From Streptomyces sp. NBC_00620 (GTDB taxonomy: Bacteria; Actinomycetota; Actinomycetes; Streptomycetales; Streptomycetaceae), in the NCBI RefSeq assembly GCF_026341825.1, contig NZ_JAPENY010000003.1:2294001-2358000 (forward strand): a stretch of 64,000 nucleotides of DNA, read 5' to 3'. Every line of letters begins with the position of its first letter. The first letter of the stretch is position 1. A program made the position numbers and the translations under genes. Below, piece after piece: positions 38,747 through 47,977 of the stretch. The notes under the pieces are model-generated. The model made no database searches, had not been told where the DNA came from, and saw nothing but the letters and a program-made list of their open reading frames with translations.

Positions 38747-40081
38747 ATGACCGCACTTCCGCAGGAGCGCCGCGTCGTCACCGCCATCCCCGGCCCGAAG
38801 TCGCAGGAGCTGCAGGCCCGACGCCTCGCCGCGGTCGCGGCCGGTGTGGGCTCGGTGCTCCCCGTGTTCACCACGCGCGCCGGCGGCGGCATCATCGAGG
38901 ACGTCGACGGGAACCGTCTGATCGACTTCGGCTCCGGCATCGCCGTGACCAGCGTCGGCGCCAGCGCCGAGGCCGTCGTGCGCCGGGCCTCCGCCCAGCT
39001 CCAGGACTTCACCCACACCTGTTTCATGGTCACGCCGTACGAGGGGTACGTGGCCGTCGCCGAGGCGCTGGCCGAGCTCACGCCGGGCGACCACGCCAAG
39101 AAGTCCGCTCTGTTCAACAGCGGCGCCGAGGCCGTCGAGAACGCGGTCAAGATCGCCCGTGCGTACACCAAGCGGCAGGCCGTCGTCGTCTTCGACCACG
39201 GCTACCACGGGCGTACGAACCTCACGATGGCGCTGACCGCCAAGAACATGCCGTACAAGCACGGCTTCGGCCCGTTCGCCCCCGAGGTCTACCGCGTACC
39301 CGTGGCCTACGGCTACCGCTGGCTGACCGGCCCGGAGAACGCCGGCGCCGAGGCGTCCGCGCAGGCCATCGACATGATCAACAAGCAGATCGGTGCCGAG
39401 AACGTCGCCGCGATCATCATCGAGCCGCTGCTCGGCGAGGGCGGCTTCATCGAGCCCGCGAAGGGCTTCCTCCCGGCCATCAGCCAGTTCGCCAAGGACA
39501 ACGGCATCGTCTTCGTCGCCGACGAGATCCAGTCCGGCTTCTGCCGCACCGGCCAGTGGTTCGCCTGCGAGGACGAGGGCATCGTCCCGGACCTGATCAC
39601 CACCGCCAAGGGCATCGCGGGCGGTCTCCCGCTCGCCGCCGTCACCGGCCGCGCCGAGATCATGGACGCCGCGCACGCGGGCGGCCTGGGCGGCACCTAC
39701 GGCGGCAACCCGGTGGCCTGCGCCGGCGCCCTCGGCGCGATCGAGACGATGAAGGAGCTCGACCTCAACGCCAAGGCGAAGAACATCGAGGCGGTCATGA
39801 AGGCCCGCCTCGGCGCGATGGCCGAGAAGTTCGACATCATCGGCGACATCCGGGGCCGCGGCGCCATGATCGCCATCGAGCTGGTCAAGGACCGCGACAC
39901 CAAGGAGCCGAACGCCGAGGCGGCCGGCGCGCTCGCCAAGGCCTGCCACCAGGAGGGCCTGCTGGTCCTGACCTGTGGCACCTACGGCAACGTCCTCCGC
40001 TTCCTGCCCCCGCTGGTCATCGGCGAGGACCTCCTGAGCGAGGGCCTCGACATCATCGAGCAGGCCTTCGCCCGTATCTGA
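38747..40081 (+). CDS. gabT: 4-aminobutyrate aminotransferase
   Basis: The product is 444 residues, a PLP-dependent class III aminotransferase. It converts GABA plus 2-oxoglutarate to succinate semialdehyde plus glutamate. The PLP lysine is Lys288 in LITTAKGIAGGLPL. FNSGAEAVENAVKIAR (cofactor phosphate binding), HGYHGRTNLTMALT and VFVADEIQSGFCRTG are visible. The ATG at 38747 has AGGGAG upstream. Its neighbours (PucR regulator, polyamine uptake and oxidation genes from 43.6 kb) suggest it ends a putrescine-to-succinate route. Confidence 0.95.
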   Translation: MTALPQERRVVTAIPGPKSQELQARRLAAVAAGVGSVLPVFTTRAGGGIIEDVDGNRLIDFGSGIAVTSVGASAEAVVRRASAQLQDFTHTCFMVTPYEGYVAVAEALAELTPGDHAKKSALFNSGAEAVENAVKIARAYTKRQAVVVFDHGYHGRTNLTMALTAKNMPYKHGFGPFAPEVYRVPVAYGYRWLTGPENAGAEASAQAIDMINKQIGAENVAAIIIEPLLGEGGFIEPAKGFLPAISQFAKDNGIVFVADEIQSGFCRTGQWFACEDEGIVPDLITTAKGIAGGLPLAAVTGRAEIMDAAHAGGLGGTYGGNPVACAGALGAIETMKELDLNAKAKNIEAVMKARLGAMAEKFDIIGDIRGRGAMIAIELVKDRDTKEPNAEAAGALAKACHQEGLLVLTCGTYGNVLRFLPPLVIGEDLLSEGLDIIEQAFARI

Positions 40082-40099
40082 CGCCCCACGAGCACCACC

Positions 40100-40135
40100 A
40101 GCGGAATCCGGCTGCCCCTCGCACCGGATTCCGCT
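40100..40135. terminator. Terminator after gabT
   Basis: AGCGGAATCCGG (40100-40111) and CCGGATTCCGCT (40124-40135) are exact complements around a 12-nt loop, followed by TCGTTCG. Confidence 0.85.
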
Positions 40136-40250
40136 TCGTTCGAGCGGTGCGGCGGCGGGCGTCAGGCCGTGTGAAGAACGTGTGCGAGGTGCATGACGGG
40201 ACGCGATTCCGTCTGTCGGACCCGCATCCCCTGTCGTAGGTTCTACCCAG

Positions 40251-41078
40251 ATGAGAGATACACCCCGCCCACAGGGGACTGTGGGTGACACCGGGTCGAG
40301 GCCTCCCCAGCTTCGCCCTGGTCGTGCCCTCGCGCACACACCCGGAGCTTCCGGCTCCGGATCTCCTCACCGATCGGACAGTCGCCCGCCCCAAACCCCC
40401 CGGGGCGCGCGACGATCCGATCCGGACGGCCACCTCGGAACTACCCCCCCTGTTCCGGGGTGGCCGACCTTCTCCCTCGGCCTCCCGGCCCTCCTTCTCG
40501 CGCTGATCACCTGGCAGGTCGCGGCCCACGGCCCCCTCGCCCGCGCGGACGAACGCCTCAGCGGCCATCTCGTACATCCGGCCCGGATCTACGAACTTCT
40601 CGCCGACCTCGGCAACATCACGGTCGCCGTTCCGGTCCTCGCCGTAGTCCTCGTGTACGTCGCCCGGCGCGCCCGCCGGGCAGGGCGGGACCGCTGGTGG
40701 CTGCCCTCCGTCGCAGCCGCAGTGCTGATGGCGGTCGTGCCCGCGCTGATCGTGCCGATGAAAGAGCTGGTCGCCCGGCCGGGCCCACCGGTGATGGGCC
40801 CGGGCACGGGCTTCTATCCGTCGGGTCACACGGCGACCGCCGCCGTCGCGTACGGCGCCGCGACCCTGGTCCTGGGGCCATGGCTGCGCACCGCCCACGC
40901 CCGCCGCGCCCTGTTCGGCGCCTGCCTCGTCCTGAACCTGGCGGTGCCCTACGGCCTGATCCGCCGCGGCTTCCACTGGCCCCTGGACGTGGTGGCGAGC
41001 TGGTGTCTGTGTGCGGTGCTGCTGTACTCCCTGTGGATGCTGCTCAGCCGGAACAGCCGTCGGGATCAGCCGAAGTAG
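40251..41078 (+). CDS. PAP2-family membrane phosphatase
   Basis: The product is 275 residues. After a ~75-residue Pro/Arg-rich N-terminus come about six membrane helices. The three PAP2 motifs are present: KELVARPGP (K-x6-R-P), FYPSGHTA (PSGH) and RRGFHWPLDV (S/R-R-x5-H-x3-D). Such enzymes remove phosphate from lipid phosphates such as phosphatidic acid or undecaprenyl pyrophosphate at the outer membrane face. The start is uncertain because the ribosome site is weak; the domain begins well downstream. Its end overlaps the convergent chitinase gene by 13 bp. Confidence 0.85.
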   Translation: MRDTPRPQGTVGDTGSRPPQLRPGRALAHTPGASGSGSPHRSDSRPPQTPRGARRSDPDGHLGTTPPVPGWPTFSLGLPALLLALITWQVAAHGPLARADERLSGHLVHPARIYELLADLGNITVAVPVLAVVLVYVARRARRAGRDRWWLPSVAAAVLMAVVPALIVPMKELVARPGPPVMGPGTGFYPSGHTATAAVAYGAATLVLGPWLRTAHARRALFGACLVLNLAVPYGLIRRGFHWPLDVVASWCLCAVLLYSLWMLLSRNSRRDQPK

Positions 41079-42874
41079 CCGTCGAAGTTCTTCTGGAACT
41101 CCCAGCTCGAGTAGCGGTGCCAGTTGATCGACCACGTCATCAGGCCGCGTAGTGCCGGCCAGGTGCCGTGGGTGGTGTACGTGCCGCAGTTGGTCTTCTT
41201 GGTGAGGCAGTCGAGGGCCTTGTTGACCTCCGTCGGCGAGACGTAGCCGTTGCCCGCGTTCGTCGATGCCGGCATGCCGATGGCTATCTGGTCGGGGCGC
41301 AGGGCCGGGAAGACGTTGCTCGCGTTTCCGGCGACCGGGAAGCCCGTGAGGAGCATGTCGGTCATGGCGATGTGGAAGTCGGCGCCGCCCATGGAGTGGT
41401 ACTGGTTGTCGAGGCCCATGATCGAGCCGGAGTTGTAGTCCTGGACGTGCAGGACCGTGAGGTCGTCGCGCATCGCGTAGATGACGGGGAGGTACGCGCC
41501 TGCGCGCGGGTCCTGGCCGCCCCATGGGCCGGTGCCGTAGTACTGGTAGCCGAGCTGGACGAAGAAGGTCTCCGGGGCCATCGTCAGCACGAAGCCGGCG
41601 CCGTACTTGGCCTTGAGGGTCTTCAGGGCCGAGATGAGGTTCACGATCACTGGTGTGGTCGGGCTCTTGAAGTTGGTGTCGCTCGCGTCCAGCGAGAGTG
41701 AGTGGCCCTCGAAGTCGATGTCCAGGCCGTCCAGCCCGTAGGTGTCGATGATCTTCGACACGGAGGTGACGAAGGCGTCGCGTGCGGCCGTCGTCGTCAG
41801 CTGTACCTGGCCGTTCTGGCCGCCGATGGAGATCACGACCTTCTTGCCGGCCGCCTGCTTGGCCTTGATGGCCGCCTTGAACTCGGCGTCGCTCTCCACG
41901 GTCGGGCACTCGGTGACCGGGCAGCGGTTGAAGCGGATGTCGCCGGAGGTGGTGGAGGTGGGTTCGCCGAAGGCCAGGTCGATGATGTCCCAGCTGTCGG
42001 GGACGTCGGCCATGCGGGTGTAGCCGGCGCCGTTCGCAAAGCTCGCGTGGAGGTAGCCGACGAGGGCGTGTCCGGTCGAGCCTCCGCCGCCGGCGCTCGT
42101 CGTCGCGGTCACCGTCGCCGACTTCGGCGACTCGCCCGCGTCGTTCACCGCCGCGACCTGGAAGGAGTACGCCGTCGAGGCCGTGAGTCCGCTGACCGTG
42201 GTCGAAGTCCCGGTCGCCGTCTGGACCTTCACTCCGTTTCGGTAGACGGCGTATCCGGTGGCGCCGGTCACCGGGGACCAGGACAGGGCGACACTCGACG
42301 AGGTGACCGCGCCGGCCGTCAGGCCGGTGGGTGCGGCCGGGGGCTGGCCCGGGTCGACGGCTGGTCCGATGAGGGAGATGTCGTCGACGTTGTAGGCACC
42401 AGTGCCGTACCAGCCGTGCGTGTAGATCGTGACCCTGGTGGTGGACGGGCCGGTGCGGAAGCTCGTGGTGAGCTGCTGCCAGGCGGGCGCGGACTGGGTC
42501 CAGGTGGAGACGTCGGTGGTGCCGGTGCCGCTCGCGCCGAGGTAGACGTAGCTGCCGCGGACGTAACCGGCGAGCGTGTACTGGGAGTTGGGCTGGACGG
42601 TGACCGCCTGGGAGCACTGCGCGTAGTCGCTGCCGGCCGGGGTCGCCTGCAGCGCGGAACTGCCGCTCCGTACGGGTGAGTTGACGGTGGCGCCCGCTGT
42701 GCAGGTCCAGTTGTCCAGGCCCGACTCGAAGCCGCCGTTCCTGGCGAGGTCCGCGTCGGCCGCACGGGCGGCCGACGAGAGCGCGGTCATGCCGGGAACG
42801 GCCAGGACGGTGGCCGTGCACACGGCGAGAAGTCTGTGACGCGTGACTGATCTGTTGCGTCGGGTGCGATCCAC
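41066..42874 (-). CDS. Secreted multidomain GH18 chitinase
   Basis: The product is 602 residues. A signal peptide (about 1-40, ending ARAADA) leads to a carbohydrate-binding module (about 45-165, NGGFESGLDNW to VDDISLIG). A fibronectin-III domain (about 175-262) and a GH18 barrel (about 270-602) follow. The catalytic motif GLDGLDIDFEGH has the acid Glu at about 389. The start is GTG 42874, with GGAGG 5 bp away. A DasR-like box 45 bp upstream suggests induction by chitin/N-acetylglucosamine through DasR. Confidence 0.95.
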   Translation of the reverse strand: MDRTRRNRSVTRHRLLAVCTATVLAVPGMTALSSAARAADADLARNGGFESGLDNWTCTAGATVNSPVRSGSSALQATPAGSDYAQCSQAVTVQPNSQYTLAGYVRGSYVYLGASGTGTTDVSTWTQSAPAWQQLTTSFRTGPSTTRVTIYTHGWYGTGAYNVDDISLIGPAVDPGQPPAAPTGLTAGAVTSSSVALSWSPVTGATGYAVYRNGVKVQTATGTSTTVSGLTASTAYSFQVAAVNDAGESPKSATVTATTSAGGGGSTGHALVGYLHASFANGAGYTRMADVPDSWDIIDLAFGEPTSTTSGDIRFNRCPVTECPTVESDAEFKAAIKAKQAAGKKVVISIGGQNGQVQLTTTAARDAFVTSVSKIIDTYGLDGLDIDFEGHSLSLDASDTNFKSPTTPVIVNLISALKTLKAKYGAGFVLTMAPETFFVQLGYQYYGTGPWGGQDPRAGAYLPVIYAMRDDLTVLHVQDYNSGSIMGLDNQYHSMGGADFHIAMTDMLLTGFPVAGNASNVFPALRPDQIAIGMPASTNAGNGYVSPTEVNKALDCLTKKTNCGTYTTHGTWPALRGLMTWSINWHRYSSWEFQKNFDGYFG

Positions 42875-42918
42875 GACTGCCTCCGGGCATGGGGGAATTG
42901 GAGGGTGGAGCGCGCCCA

Positions 42919-42936
42919 ATTTGGTCCAGACCAATC
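42919..42936. promoter_or_regulatory. Candidate DasR-responsive element of the chitinase gene
   Basis: AATTTGGTCCAGACCAATCC contains the near-palindrome TTGGTCCAGACCAA. The known DasR site is close to ACTGGTCTAGACCAGT, so most positions agree. A further half-like sequence GTCAAGACC follows at about 42943. Chitinase genes of streptomycetes typically carry such repeats at the promoter. Confidence 0.7.
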
Positions 42937-43013
42937 CTGTTGTCAAGACCTCAGGAACCTCAGGACCTCTTGTCGGGTTCTGCGCCAGCTACCGGGGTCC
43001 GGCCCCGTCACGG

Positions 43014-43472
43014 CTATCGGCCGCCCTCGTTTCCGGCGATACCCGCCGCCGCCTCGTGCATGGCCAGTTCGAGCAGTGCCGGGTCGGTGAGCGTGCCGGA
43101 ACCGTCCGGGGGGATCAGCCAGCGGACTCCGCCGCCGGTCGTCCTTCCCGGATACGGCACCACGATCCACGTACCGCGGCCCGCTGTGCGCACCCCCGTG
43201 CCGAGCCAGCGGGCCGCGGTGCCCGCGGGCACGAAGAAACCCATCCGGGCGTCCCCGAAATCGACGAGCACGGGACCCAGTTGGTCGATCACCCGGGTCA
43301 GCACGTCGAGTGTGGGGTAGCCGAGTTCGCCCGGCAGGATGAGTACGTCCCAGGCCTTGCCCGCCGGCAGCAGCGCGATCCCCAGTGGATTGCGTTCCCA
43401 TTCCCAGCGGCAGGCCTCGGGATCCGGAGCTACGGATGCCAGCCAGTCGACCGCCGTCTTAGCCCCTGTCAT
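43014..43472 (-). CDS. Conserved hypothetical protein, resembles a reduced prim-pol-type N-terminal domain
   Basis: The product is 152 residues. I do not recognise it with certainty. The order W-E-x-N-P-L-G, a strand AWDVLILPGELGYPTLDVL, DQLGPVLVDFGDARMGFFVPAG and GTWIVVPYPG recalls proteins annotated as bifunctional primase/polymerase N-terminal domains in actinobacteria. The metal-binding Asp residues of an active primase are not evident. There is no signal or membrane segment. The start is ATG 43472, with GGGAGG upstream. It lies alone between the chitinase and the polyamine oxidase gene. Confidence 0.65.
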   Translation of the reverse strand: MTGAKTAVDWLASVAPDPEACRWEWERNPLGIALLPAGKAWDVLILPGELGYPTLDVLTRVIDQLGPVLVDFGDARMGFFVPAGTAARWLGTGVRTAGRGTWIVVPYPGRTTGGGVRWLIPPDGSGTLTDPALLELAMHEAAAGIAGNEGGR

Positions 43473-43632
43473 GGCGGAACCTCCCTTTCTCGTGTCGACG
43501 CTGGTCGCGTCACAGGAGAGAGGGAGGTTCGGGCCGGGCATTACGCGGGTTCTGAATAATTGTTGATAGTGAGCCGGGTCACAGTGGCTGAGCTGGGCGT
43601 ACGCCGTGGATCCGTGGGGCGCCGGGCACCCC

Positions 43633-45051
43633 TCAGCTGTCGAAGCCGAGCCCCAGCCTGTCCATGGTCTTCAGCCACAGATTGCGCCGCCCGCCGTGCG
43701 AATCCGCCCGCGCCAGTGACCACTTGGTGAGCGCGATGCCCGTCCAGGCGAAGGGCTCGGGCGGGAACGGCAGCGGCTTCCTGCGGACCATCTCCAGCTC
43801 GGTGCGTTCCGTACGCTCCCCCGCGAGCAGGTCGAGCATCACGTCCGCGCCGAACCGGGTGGCGCCCACACCGAGCCCGGTGTAGCCCGCCGCGTACGCG
43901 ACCTTGCCCTGGTGTGCCGTGCCGAAGAAGGCCGAGAAGCGCGAGCAGGTGTCGATCGCGCCGCCCCAGGCGTGCGTGAAGCGGACGCCCTCCAACTGCG
44001 GGAAGCAGGTGAAGAAGTGGCCCGCGAGCTTGGCGTACGTCTCCGGGCGGTCGTCGTACTCGGCGCGCATCCGGCCGCCGTACGGGTAGATCGCGTCGTA
44101 ACCGCCCCACAGGATCCGGTTGTCGGCTGACAGCCGGAAGTAGTGGAACTGGTTCGCCGAATCACCGAGGCCCTGGCGGTTCTTCCAGCCGATGGACGCC
44201 AACTGGTCGGTGGTCAGCGGCTCGGTCATCATCGCGTAGTCGTAGACGGGGACCGTGTACGCGCGCACCCGCTTGACCAGGTTCGGGAAGATGTTCGTGC
44301 CGAGCGCCACGCGACGGGCGCGGACCGAGCCGTACGGGGTGCGTACGGCCATGCCCGCGCCGTACGGCTTCAGGGCGAGCGCGGGTGTGTGCTCGTACAC
44401 GCGGACGCCGAGTTCCACGCAAGCGCGCTTGAGGCCCCAGGCGAGCTTGGCGGGGTGGAGCATGGCGACGCCCCGGCGGTCGTGGAGGCCGGCCAGGAAT
44501 GTCGGTGAGTCGACTTGTTCCCGTACCGCTTCGGCGTCCAGGAACTCGGTGCCGTCCGCGAGGCCCTCGCGCCGCAACTCCTCGTGCCACTCGCGCAGTT
44601 CGGCCGCCTGGTGCGGCTCGGTCGCGACGTCGATCTCGCCGCTGCGCTCGAAGTCGCAGTCGATGGAGTAGCGGGCGACGGCCGCCTCGATCTCGTCGAG
44701 GTTGCGGGCGCCCAGCTCCTCCAGCTTCCTGATCTCGTCCGGCCAGCGGGTGAGACCGTTGGCCAGACCGTGGGTGAGGGACGCGGCGCAGAAGCCGCCG
44801 TTGCGGCCGGAGGCGGCCCAGCCCACCTCACGGCCTTCCACCAGGACCACCTCGCGCCGCGGGTCGCGCTCCTTGGCGAGGAGCGCGGTCCACAGTCCGC
44901 TGTAGCCGCCGCCGACGACGAGCAGGTCGCAGGTCTCGGTGGTGGTGAGGGCGGGTTCGGGGTGGGGTTTGCCCGGGTCGTCCAGCCAGTAGGACACCGG
45001 CTGTGCGTCGGAAAGAGACTTGGTCCAGCGGGTCATGGCGCTTGGGGCCAT
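43633..45051 (-). CDS. FAD-dependent amine oxidase, PuuB-like (gamma-glutamylputrescine oxidase type)
   Basis: The product is 472 residues of the DAO family. The FAD-binding DLLVVGGGYSGLWTALLAKE (about 42-61) is followed by GREVGWAASGRNGGF, and near the C-terminus by YAAGYTGLGVGATRFG. This arrangement is typical of PuuB/OrdL-type oxidases that act on gamma-glutamylated putrescine. It is the last gene after potD-potA-potB-potC, 29 bp behind potC, so uptake and first oxidation of a polyamine are probably cotranscribed. The substrate is inferred from this context. Confidence 0.88.
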   Translation of the reverse strand: MAPSAMTRWTKSLSDAQPVSYWLDDPGKPHPEPALTTTETCDLLVVGGGYSGLWTALLAKERDPRREVVLVEGREVGWAASGRNGGFCAASLTHGLANGLTRWPDEIRKLEELGARNLDEIEAAVARYSIDCDFERSGEIDVATEPHQAAELREWHEELRREGLADGTEFLDAEAVREQVDSPTFLAGLHDRRGVAMLHPAKLAWGLKRACVELGVRVYEHTPALALKPYGAGMAVRTPYGSVRARRVALGTNIFPNLVKRVRAYTVPVYDYAMMTEPLTTDQLASIGWKNRQGLGDSANQFHYFRLSADNRILWGGYDAIYPYGGRMRAEYDDRPETYAKLAGHFFTCFPQLEGVRFTHAWGGAIDTCSRFSAFFGTAHQGKVAYAAGYTGLGVGATRFGADVMLDLLAGERTERTELEMVRRKPLPFPPEPFAWTGIALTKWSLARADSHGGRRNLWLKTMDRLGLGFDS

Positions 45052-45080
45052 GATTTCAACTCCCTACAGGAATCTTGCGA

Positions 45081-45881
45081 TTACGCCTTTTGCTTGTTGC
45101 GGCGGTTGCCGATCACCATTCCGGCCAGGACGAACAGTACGGCGACGATGAACATGGCCGTACCGATGACATTGATCTGAACGGGTGTTCCGCGCTGTGC
45201 CGAGCCCCAGACGAACATGGGGAAGGTGACGGTCGATCCCGCGTTGAAATTGGTGATGATGAAATCGTCGAAGGAGAGCGCGAAGGCGAGCAGCGCGCCC
45301 GCGGCGATTCCGGGGGCCGCGATGGGCAGGGTGACCCGGATGAAGGTCTGCAGGGGACCGGCGTACAGGTCCTGTGCCGCCTGCTCCAGGCGCGGGTCCA
45401 TCGACATGACGCGTGCCTTGACGGCCGTCACGACGAAGCTGAGGCAGAACATGATGTGGGCGATCAGGATCGTCCAGAAACCCAACTGTGCACCCATGTT
45501 GAGGAAGAGGGTGAGCAGTGAGGCGGCCATCACGACCTCGGGCATCGCCATCGGCAGGAAGATCAGCGAGTTGATGGCGCCGCGTGCACGGAAGCGGTAG
45601 CGGACGAGCGCGAAGGCGATCATCGTGCCGAGGACGGTGGCGCCGAGGGTCGCCCACACGGCGATCTGGAGGCTGAGCGAGAGCGAGCCGCACATGCCGG
45701 CGACGCCGCACGGGTCGGTCCAGGCGTCCGTGGAGAAGTTCTGCCACTCGTAATTGAAGCGCCCCTTCGGTTTGTTGAAGGAGAACACCGTGACGATGAC
45801 GTTCGGAAGGAGCAGATATCCGAGTGTCACCAGTCCCGCGATGACGACGAGATGGTGCTTGAGCCAGCGTACGAAGGCCAT
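45081..45881 (-). CDS. potC: Polyamine ABC transporter permease
   Basis: The product is 266 residues with six membrane helices. The EAA loop DPRLEQAAQDLYAGPLQTFIRVTLP is near 160-185, and the N-terminal half carries the PotC-typical FSFNKPKGRFNYEWQNFSTDAW segment before the second helix. It forms the channel with PotB. The ATG follows the potB stop with no gap (TAAATG). Confidence 0.92.
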   Translation of the reverse strand: MAFVRWLKHHLVVIAGLVTLGYLLLPNVIVTVFSFNKPKGRFNYEWQNFSTDAWTDPCGVAGMCGSLSLSLQIAVWATLGATVLGTMIAFALVRYRFRARGAINSLIFLPMAMPEVVMAASLLTLFLNMGAQLGFWTILIAHIMFCLSFVVTAVKARVMSMDPRLEQAAQDLYAGPLQTFIRVTLPIAAPGIAAGALLAFALSFDDFIITNFNAGSTVTFPMFVWGSAQRGTPVQINVIGTAMFIVAVLFVLAGMVIGNRRNKQKA

Positions 45882-46808
45882 TTAAACCAGATCCTCCGTC
45901 CCGGACTTGCGAATGTAGAGGGTGACCATGACGAGGATCGCGGCCATGAGAATGAAGGAAAGTGCCGCTGCCGTCGGATAGTCGAGAATCCTCAGGAACT
46001 GGGTCTGGATGACGTTTCCGACCATCCGGGTGTCCGTGGAGCCGAGCAGGTCGGCGTTCACGTAGTCACCGCTGGCCGGGATGAAGGTCAGCAGCGTCCC
46101 GGAGACGACACCGGGCATCGACAGCGGGAAGGTGACCTTCCTGAAGGTCGTGAACGGCTTCGCGTACAGGTCGCCCGCCGCCTCGTGGAGGCGTCCGTCG
46201 ATGCGTTCGAGGGAGGTGTAGAGCGGCAGGATCATGAACGGCAGGAAGTTGTACGTGAGACCGCAGACCACCGCGAGAGGCGTGGCCAGGACACGGTCGC
46301 CGGAGGTCATGCCGAGCCAGCTGGTGACGTCCAGGACGTGCAGCGAGTTGAGGGTGCTGACGACCGGGCCGCTGTCCGCGAGGATCGTCTTCCAGGCGAG
46401 CGTGCGGATCAGGAAGCTGGTGAAGAACGGCGCGATGACCAGGATGAGGACGACATTGCGCCAGCGGCCCGCGCGGAAGGCGATCAGATAGGCGAGCGGG
46501 TAGCCGAGGATCAGGCACAGGATCGTCGCGGAGCCCGCGTAGAGCACCGAGCGCAGGAACTGCGGCCAGTAGTCCGCCAGCGCGTTCCAGTAGGTCGCGA
46601 AGTGCCAGGTGACCTTGTAGCCCTCCTCCAAGGAGCCCGTCTGCACGGACGTGGAGGCCTGGTAGACCATCGGCAGTGCGAAGAAGATCAGCAGCCAGAG
46701 TATGCCGGGCAGCAGCAGCCAGTACGGGGTGAGGCGGCCGCGCTTGCGGGGCGGTTTGCCGGCGGCCGGTTGCGGCGCCAGGGGTGGCGCCTCGGTGGCG
46801 GTGGCCAT
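45882..46808 (-). CDS. potB: Polyamine ABC transporter permease
   Basis: The product is 308 residues with a 30-residue polar N-terminus and six helices. The EAA loop DGRLHEAAGDLYAKPFTTFRKVTFPLSMPG is at about 200-230, and LAWKTILADSGP is also family-typical. The ATG at 46808 overlaps the potA stop by one base. Confidence 0.92.
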   Translation of the reverse strand: MATATEAPPLAPQPAAGKPPRKRGRLTPYWLLLPGILWLLIFFALPMVYQASTSVQTGSLEEGYKVTWHFATYWNALADYWPQFLRSVLYAGSATILCLILGYPLAYLIAFRAGRWRNVVLILVIAPFFTSFLIRTLAWKTILADSGPVVSTLNSLHVLDVTSWLGMTSGDRVLATPLAVVCGLTYNFLPFMILPLYTSLERIDGRLHEAAGDLYAKPFTTFRKVTFPLSMPGVVSGTLLTFIPASGDYVNADLLGSTDTRMVGNVIQTQFLRILDYPTAAALSFILMAAILVMVTLYIRKSGTEDLV

Positions 46809-47977
46809 CAGGCGGCCACCCCCGCTTCTGGGTCTACCGTCTCGACGCCCGCGTCGATGTCCTGGGCGGCGTCCAGGCCGAAGGTGTGCGCCGGGTTCCA
46901 GTGCAGGACGACGTCGGTGCCGGGGCGGAGCCGGGAGTCGCGGTCGATGTTCTGGGCGTAGACCTCGAACTCCGGGCAGACGGCGCTGTCGATGACGTAC
47001 TGCGTGGAGACGCCGATGAAGCTGGAGTCGGCGATCTTGCCGGTGATCCGGTTGCGGCCCGCCGGGATGTCGCCCGCGTCGTCGGCGTGCGTGAGCGAGA
47101 TCTTCTCCGGGCGGACGCCGACCAGGACCTTGCCGCCGGTCGTCGTCGGCGCGGAACATCGCGCCGCGGGCAGCAGGAGCTTGCCGCCGCCCGCCTTGAG
47201 GACGATCTCGTCGCCGCTCTTGGAGTCGACCTCGGCCTCGATGAGGTTGGAGGTGCCGAGGAAGTTGGCGACGAACGTGGTGTTCGGGTTCTCGTAGAGG
47301 TCGGCGGGCGAACCGAGCTGCTCGACGCGGCCCGCGTTCATCACGGCGACCGTGTCGGCCATGGTCATGGCCTCCTCCTGGTCGTGCGTGACGTGCACGA
47401 ACGTGATGCCGACCTCGGTCTGGATGCGCTTGAGCTCCAACTGCATCTGGCGACGAAGCTTGAGGTCGAGGGCGCCGAGCGGCTCGTCGAGGAGCAGCAC
47501 CTTGGGGGTGTTGATCAGCGCGCGGGCCACGGCGACACGCTGCTGCTGGCCGCCGGAGAGCTGGTGCGGCTTCTTGCGGGCCTGCTCACCGAGCTGTACG
47601 AGCTCGAGCATGTCCTCGACCTGCTTCTTCACCGACTTGATGCCGCGCCGGCGCAGGCCGAAGGCGACGTTCTCGAAGATGTCGAGGTGCGGGAAGAGGG
47701 CGTAGGACTGGAAGACGGTGTTCACCGGCCGCTTGTAGGGCGGCAGGTTCGTCACGTCCTGCTCCCCCAGGTGCACGGTTCCCGAAGTGGGCTCCTCCAG
47801 GCCGGCGATCATGCGGAGGGTGGTGGTCTTGCCGCAGCCCGATGCCCCGAGGAGGGCGAAGAACGATCCCTGCGGAACGGTCAGGTCGAGCGGGTGTACG
47901 GCGGTGAAGGCGCCGTACGTCTTGCTGATCCCGGAGAGGCGGACGTCGCCGCTGTTGTCTGTCGTCATCATGGTCAC
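46808..47977 (-). CDS. potA: Polyamine ABC transporter ATPase
   Basis: The product is 389 residues. Walker A is LLGASGCGKTTTLRMIAG (about 42-59), with the Q-loop FQSYALFPHLD, signature LSGGQQQRVAVARAL, Walker B VLLLDEPLGALD and switch His in VTHDQEEAM. The C-terminal TOBE-type domain begins near 240. It powers the PotBCD importer. The start could be GTG 47977, overlapping the potD stop (GTGA), or ATG 47971/47968. Confidence 0.93.
   Translation of the reverse strand: MTMMTTDNSGDVRLSGISKTYGAFTAVHPLDLTVPQGSFFALLGASGCGKTTTLRMIAGLEEPTSGTVHLGEQDVTNLPPYKRPVNTVFQSYALFPHLDIFENVAFGLRRRGIKSVKKQVEDMLELVQLGEQARKKPHQLSGGQQQRVAVARALINTPKVLLLDEPLGALDLKLRRQMQLELKRIQTEVGITFVHVTHDQEEAMTMADTVAVMNAGRVEQLGSPADLYENPNTTFVANFLGTSNLIEAEVDSKSGDEIVLKAGGGKLLLPAARCSAPTTTGGKVLVGVRPEKISLTHADDAGDIPAGRNRITGKIADSSFIGVSTQYVIDSAVCPEFEVYAQNIDRDSRLRPGTDVVLHWNPAHTFGLDAAQDIDAGVETVDPEAGVAA

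Noticed and set aside
36389..40081. 1230-codon open frame ending in gabT
   Set aside because: The gabT part is real only from 38747; the upstream part is antisense to the ATPase gene and crosses an intergenic region.
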